The position numbers and the translations under genes were made by a program. The notes under the pieces were generated by a model. That model was not told the DNA's origin, ran no database searches, and saw only the letters and a list, made by a program, of their open reading frames with translations. Shown piece by piece: positions 61,547 to 64,000 of a DNA stretch of 64,000 nucleotides. Position 1 is the stretch's first letter, and the number at the start of each line of letters is the position of its first letter. This DNA is from Cystobacter ferrugineus (GTDB lineage: Bacteria > Myxococcota > Myxococcia > Myxococcales > Myxococcaceae), in contig NZ_MPIN01000001.1 in assembly GCF_001887355.1 (NCBI RefSeq), forward strand, positions 547,079-611,078. The letters are read 5' to 3'.

Positions 61547-62389
61547 CTCGTTCTCCCCTTCGGCCTCCACCACCGCATTTTGGGCCTCCTCACGCTCGAC
61601 AGCCCGCTTCCTCTCCTCCCACTGCGTCAGGGTGGAGGCCACATGGTGAAGCGTGTGGCGTTTCAGCCTCTGGTGGTGCACCGCGAGGTAATGCTCCCCG
61701 GCGATTGACACGAACTCAAAAGGCGCAGTGGGGTGGTTCTCCAGCCACGCCTCTGCTTCCGCACGGGTTTTGAAGGATGGTGGGTTGGGAGGTATTCCTT
61801 CCGCGACGAGTCCTTCGACATAGGGCTCGAGCATGTACTCGCGGTACATGCCGCGAGTGTTGTCTTTACGATCATGCCACATCTGATGATACTCATCGCC
61901 AATGAGTATCAACACCGAACTGGGGGGCTCCTCGAGGCCCTTCAGCCAGGCCTCCGCCTTCTCGCGCGTCGTGAAATGAGCGATGGCGAGCGGAGCATGG
62001 CCGAGGCGGTTGTTGATGTAGTCCTCGCAAGCCTCGAGTTGGCCAGTGTCGGCGATGAAGTTGACCTGGCTGATGAGAAGGCTCACGGACTGCTTCTGTT
62101 CAGGCACAGGTGTCTCGTCAAAAGTCTTCAGGAGAAGTGCCATGACCCTTTGCGAGATCGTATCCTGATGCGCCTCGAGGGCGGTGCTCACCTGGGGAGA
62201 TGGCATGGGAGCCACCCCCTTGAGGTAGTCTTCGAACAGGTAGACTTGGCCTGTCGCCATGATGAAGTCCCTGTACGCGTTCACCTGAATCCAGAGCCGT
62301 TGTTCTTCTTTTCTGCCTTCGAACTCCGCTGCGTGCCGCCGAGACGCGGCGAATAGAAATGCGCTGTGAAGGGAGTGATAGATGCTCAT
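61544..62389 (-). CDS. Cassette protein B, copy 1: duplicated helical and AEAWL modules
   Basis: A 281-residue cytosolic paralog of the protein at 60057-60866. Shared layout: helical modules AYRDFIMATGQVYLFEDYLK (39-58) and QVNFIADTGQLEACEDYINN (108-127), then two alpha/beta modules with AEAWL at 145-149 and 212-216 and the strands GDEYHQMWHDR and GEHYLAVHHQR. The C-terminus is a charged helix (EERKRAVEREEAQNAVVEAE). The ATG overlaps the upstream lipoprotein stop by 4 bp, exactly as in copy 2. The function is unknown; a partner or immunity role for protein A is inferred from coupling. Confidence 0.75.
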   Translation of the reverse strand: MSIYHSLHSAFLFAASRRHAAEFEGRKEEQRLWIQVNAYRDFIMATGQVYLFEDYLKGVAPMPSPQVSTALEAHQDTISQRVMALLLKTFDETPVPEQKQSVSLLISQVNFIADTGQLEACEDYINNRLGHAPLAIAHFTTREKAEAWLKGLEEPPSSVLILIGDEYHQMWHDRKDNTRGMYREYMLEPYVEGLVAEGIPPNPPSFKTRAEAEAWLENHPTAPFEFVSIAGEHYLAVHHQRLKRHTLHHVASTLTQWEERKRAVEREEAQNAVVEAEGENE

Positions 62390-63084
62390 CGGGTCGCCTC
62401 CGCGAGAGAGGGGGCGGCTGGCGACCCCGAGGGGTTCTCCGCGACAAACACGAGCGGCATCAGGATGAGGGCACCTCCGCCTGAGGCGGCGACCGCGGCA
62501 ACGAAGGCGACTCCAGCGATGACGATGACGGTGCCCACGAGAAGCTCCTCGCGGTGCGTCTTGATCCAATCAACCGCGGGCTCTATCGCATTGAACTCCG
62601 CGGCATATTCTTCGGCCCAGCTGCCCCTTTCCTTGTTGCACTGGACTGCCTGCTCCAAGCAATGAGTCGGACACCACCGCCATTTGGCTTCGCGCCACGG
62701 CTTTGTCTTGACATCTTGATATGTCCAGTGGCCGACCTTGACCGGCCTGCTACTCGCGAGGCAGTCCTGCTCGCACTGGAGTCGCCGACCTTCGCAATAT
62801 GCCTCCAGTTCCGTCGAGGAGACGCGCACGATGCCTCGGTTCGAGCTCATCGCGCTCAGGGGATGTTGGAGCCTCGTCAGGTCGAAATCCCTGAGCGGCT
62901 TCCAGTCGTGTGTCACCCGCCCATCTGGCATCTCCTGGATGAGGAGCGCATACCTGGCCAGGTCGTGAGGGCCGGTGGGGCTCTGGGCCGCGGCCAGGGG
63001 CCGGGTGGTGCTACAGGAAACAAGGAGAAGGCTGAGGCTCGCCTCCATGAGCCTCTGTGGGAACGCCCGGGTGGTCATGGCCAT
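62386..63084 (-). CDS. Cassette protein A, copy 1: Cys-rich lipoprotein with hydrophobic hairpin
   Basis: A 232-residue lipoprotein (signal LMEASLSLLLVSC, Cys24). The mature part has a central cysteine-rich region (AYCEGRRLQCEQDCLASSRP and WRWCPTHCLEQAVQCNKERG) and then AVDWIKTHREELLVGTVIVI and a hydrophobic hairpin near residues 186-215 (AGVAFVAAVAASGGGALILM). A hairpin in a lipoprotein fits a membrane-inserting effector. The start could be ATG 63084 or 63078; a third ATG at 63048 would lose the basic signal region. The paralog at 60863-61222 lacks the N-terminus. It overlaps the B gene by 4 bp. Confidence 0.72.
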   Translation of the reverse strand: MAMTTRAFPQRLMEASLSLLLVSCSTTRPLAAAQSPTGPHDLARYALLIQEMPDGRVTHDWKPLRDFDLTRLQHPLSAMSSNRGIVRVSSTELEAYCEGRRLQCEQDCLASSRPVKVGHWTYQDVKTKPWREAKWRWCPTHCLEQAVQCNKERGSWAEEYAAEFNAIEPAVDWIKTHREELLVGTVIVIAGVAFVAAVAASGGGALILMPLVFVAENPSGSPAAPSLAEATR

Positions 63085-63460
63085 ATTTGTATTACAAAAC
63101 GCTGACGCTGGCCATGGGGAGCTCCTCCCCGAGTCGTGGGCCCAGCAGCAGGCTCAGCAGCGGTAGGCTTGTCGATGCGCCGTCCATCACCCCCACTACC
63201 TGCCACGCTCCTCTTCCGCTGACACTCTGGGGCTTCCGCCCGCTCGGGACGGCGAAAGGTGTAGCGGGCGAAGAGGTCCTGAGGACCGGGTATGGTGCAC
63301 GGCGCCTGAGTACGGAGCGGGCCAGTCACATCCCACTGGGAGCCAGCAGGCCGTGTACATTCCGTTGCGCTTCCTTGGTCTCGTTGGCGAGACGCTATCC
63401 TCCCGGGAGGGGCCTCCAACTGACCCGCCCGAGTCGCACGAATCGTCTCGTACAAATCGT
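63085..63460. other. Roughly 380-bp gap upstream of the cassettes, no supported gene
   Basis: The region between the cassette lipoprotein start and the kinase remnant has no convincing gene on either strand. It should contain the cassette promoter; AT-rich DNA directly before 63084 (ccatatttgtattac) is the best candidate. Near 63438-63470 the word GACGATTYGT occurs twice on the minus strand. Confidence 0.4.
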
Positions 63461-63479
63461 CTGACACCTTCTCAGCGAG

Positions 63480-63724
63480 TCCCCGTTCTTCGCGGATGGA
63501 CAGGACCTCTCATTGGCGGTCATCGCCTATCCGATGCCGGAGGCGCCCTTCAAGGAACAGCGCAAGCCGCCGTGTCTCGAAGGGACGGAGACGGAAATCC
63601 GGGGGGCTGCTGGATCCAACACAAGCTGGATGCGCCCTGTCCGCGAAACACGGCCGAGTACCAGGGCAAGTGCTTCATCCCCGTGAAGAAGCCGGAGCCC
63701 TTGCCGCGCTCGGTGCAGCCCTGA
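63480..63724 (+). pseudogene. C-terminal remnant of a myxobacterial Ser/Thr kinase
   Basis: One frame gives LSLAVIAYPMPEAPFKEQRK, PPCLEGTETEIRG and a second continues GGCWIQHKLDAPCPRNTAEY, QGKCFIPVKKPEPLPRSVQP to TGA at 63724. The joined text matches the Cys-rich C-terminal tail found in many myxobacterial kinases (family recollection). The frames meet at a run of six G at 63601-63606; one extra G would restore a single frame. No kinase domain is present upstream, so it is a decayed fragment. Confidence 0.55.
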
Positions 63725-63947
63725 GTTGCAGTGGTGGGGCAGGGCGTGTCGGTACGGGCGGCAAAGAGGCAATGTAACCGTTCACCGGGTTGATGCGTCC
63801 GGACGGGTATGCTGTGTCGGATGCGCGACGTTGTTGATGCCGACCAAGGAGAAGGATGCGGTGGGAGGGGTTGAGGCGTGGACAGGATGGAGACGACCGC
63901 GGAAGTGGGGCTGGACGTAATGACGTGAGGCGTGGTGTATCAGTACC

Positions 63948-64000
63948 ATGCTGGAGGTGGTCCCCAGAAACGCCCGCATCCGTATCGCGGAGCTGGAAGC
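63948..64000 (+). CDS. Possible start of a gene running off the right edge
   Basis: From ATG 63948 the frame reads MLEVVPRNARIRIAELEA to the edge without a stop. GAGG lies about 17 nt upstream, too far for a clear ribosome binding site. Too little is present to name it; the preceding 63725-63947 shows no supported gene. Confidence 0.25.
   Translation, partial: MLEVVPRNARIRIAELE

Noticed and set aside
63726..63920. 64-codon frame near the right edge
   Set aside because: Trp/Gly/Arg-rich with no start signal or recognisable content.
1..64000. tRNA, rRNA, integrase, transposase, attachment sites, replication origin
   Set aside because: None could be recognised on either strand; the island at 55-64 kb has broken genes but no visible mobility gene.

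Overview
The window is a stretch of high-GC bacterial chromosome that reads as a myxobacterium, most likely of the Archangium/Cystobacter/Melittangium group. The signs are strong G/C preference at third codon positions, serine/threonine kinases with the myxobacterial HRDVSPQN catalytic loop, very large choice-of-anchor-D and ricin-domain lipoproteins, and families with a myxobacterial flavour such as small two-CNMP-domain regulators and Sit-type toxin lipoproteins. No rRNA, tRNA, CRISPR array, complete insertion sequence or phage was found. Assignments rest on motifs and remembered family signatures read from the sequence; no search was run.

Layout. 0-4.8 kb: end of a DUF2339/DUF326 operon, ribonuclease D, and a ttcA-terB-phnD-like operon. 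4.8-7.7 kb: haem-uptake operon hmuTUV behind a Fur-like palindrome. 7.7-13 kb: a Ser/Thr kinase, a 1000-residue lipoprotein and an alpha/beta hydrolase. 13-16 kb: a decayed SDR gene, a tandem pair of small secreted proteins and a bile-acid:sodium-symporter-type transporter whose start lies at the foot of a strong hairpin. 16-25.3 kb: a Coq4-like gene with tandem operators, an oxidoreductase, an esterase plus high-molecular-weight FabG, isochorismatase/LysR, and a CocE-type secreted hydrolase. 25.5-32.5 kb: a TetR gene with three copies of a 14-bp operator, a MarR gene, two cytochromes P450, a second Coq4-like gene and an MFS exporter, together looking like a small tailoring or detoxification locus. 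32.5-39 kb: SF1 helicase, AAA ATPase, PPK2 kinase, a P-loop kinase and a YyaL-type protein, ended by a perfect 12-bp-stem hairpin. 39-42 kb: a giant ricin-domain/c-type-haem lipoprotein. 42.3-46.1 kb: a tight operon of a B12-dependent radical SAM enzyme, a trans-sulfuration-type PLP enzyme and an EmrE-type exporter, a candidate unknown small-molecule pathway. 46.7-55.4 kb: a low-complexity repeat protein, TPR, cyclic-nucleotide-binding, SCO, VOC, phosphoribosyltransferase, and a LysR/dehydrogenase divergent pair.

55.5-64 kb is a variable island. It carries a truncated Sit-like toxin lipoprotein, an outer-membrane barrel with a lipoprotein hydrolase, a gene cut off at its 3' end, and two tandem copies of a two-gene cassette on the minus strand. 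Each cassette has a Cys-rich membrane protein (lipoprotein in the upstream copy) with a hydrophobic hairpin, followed with a 4-nt overlap by a cytoplasmic protein built from duplicated helical and EAEAWL modules. A frameshifted kinase C-terminus lies beyond. The cassette pair and the B12-rSAM/PLP/exporter operon are the strongest candidates for undescribed biology.

How the genes work together: the hmu genes form one iron/haem uptake unit; ttcA serves tRNA thiolation; the P450/Coq4/MFS block is plausibly controlled by the flanking MarR and TetR proteins through promoter elements that can be seen in the sequence; the island genes look like contact-dependent competition systems in various states of decay.
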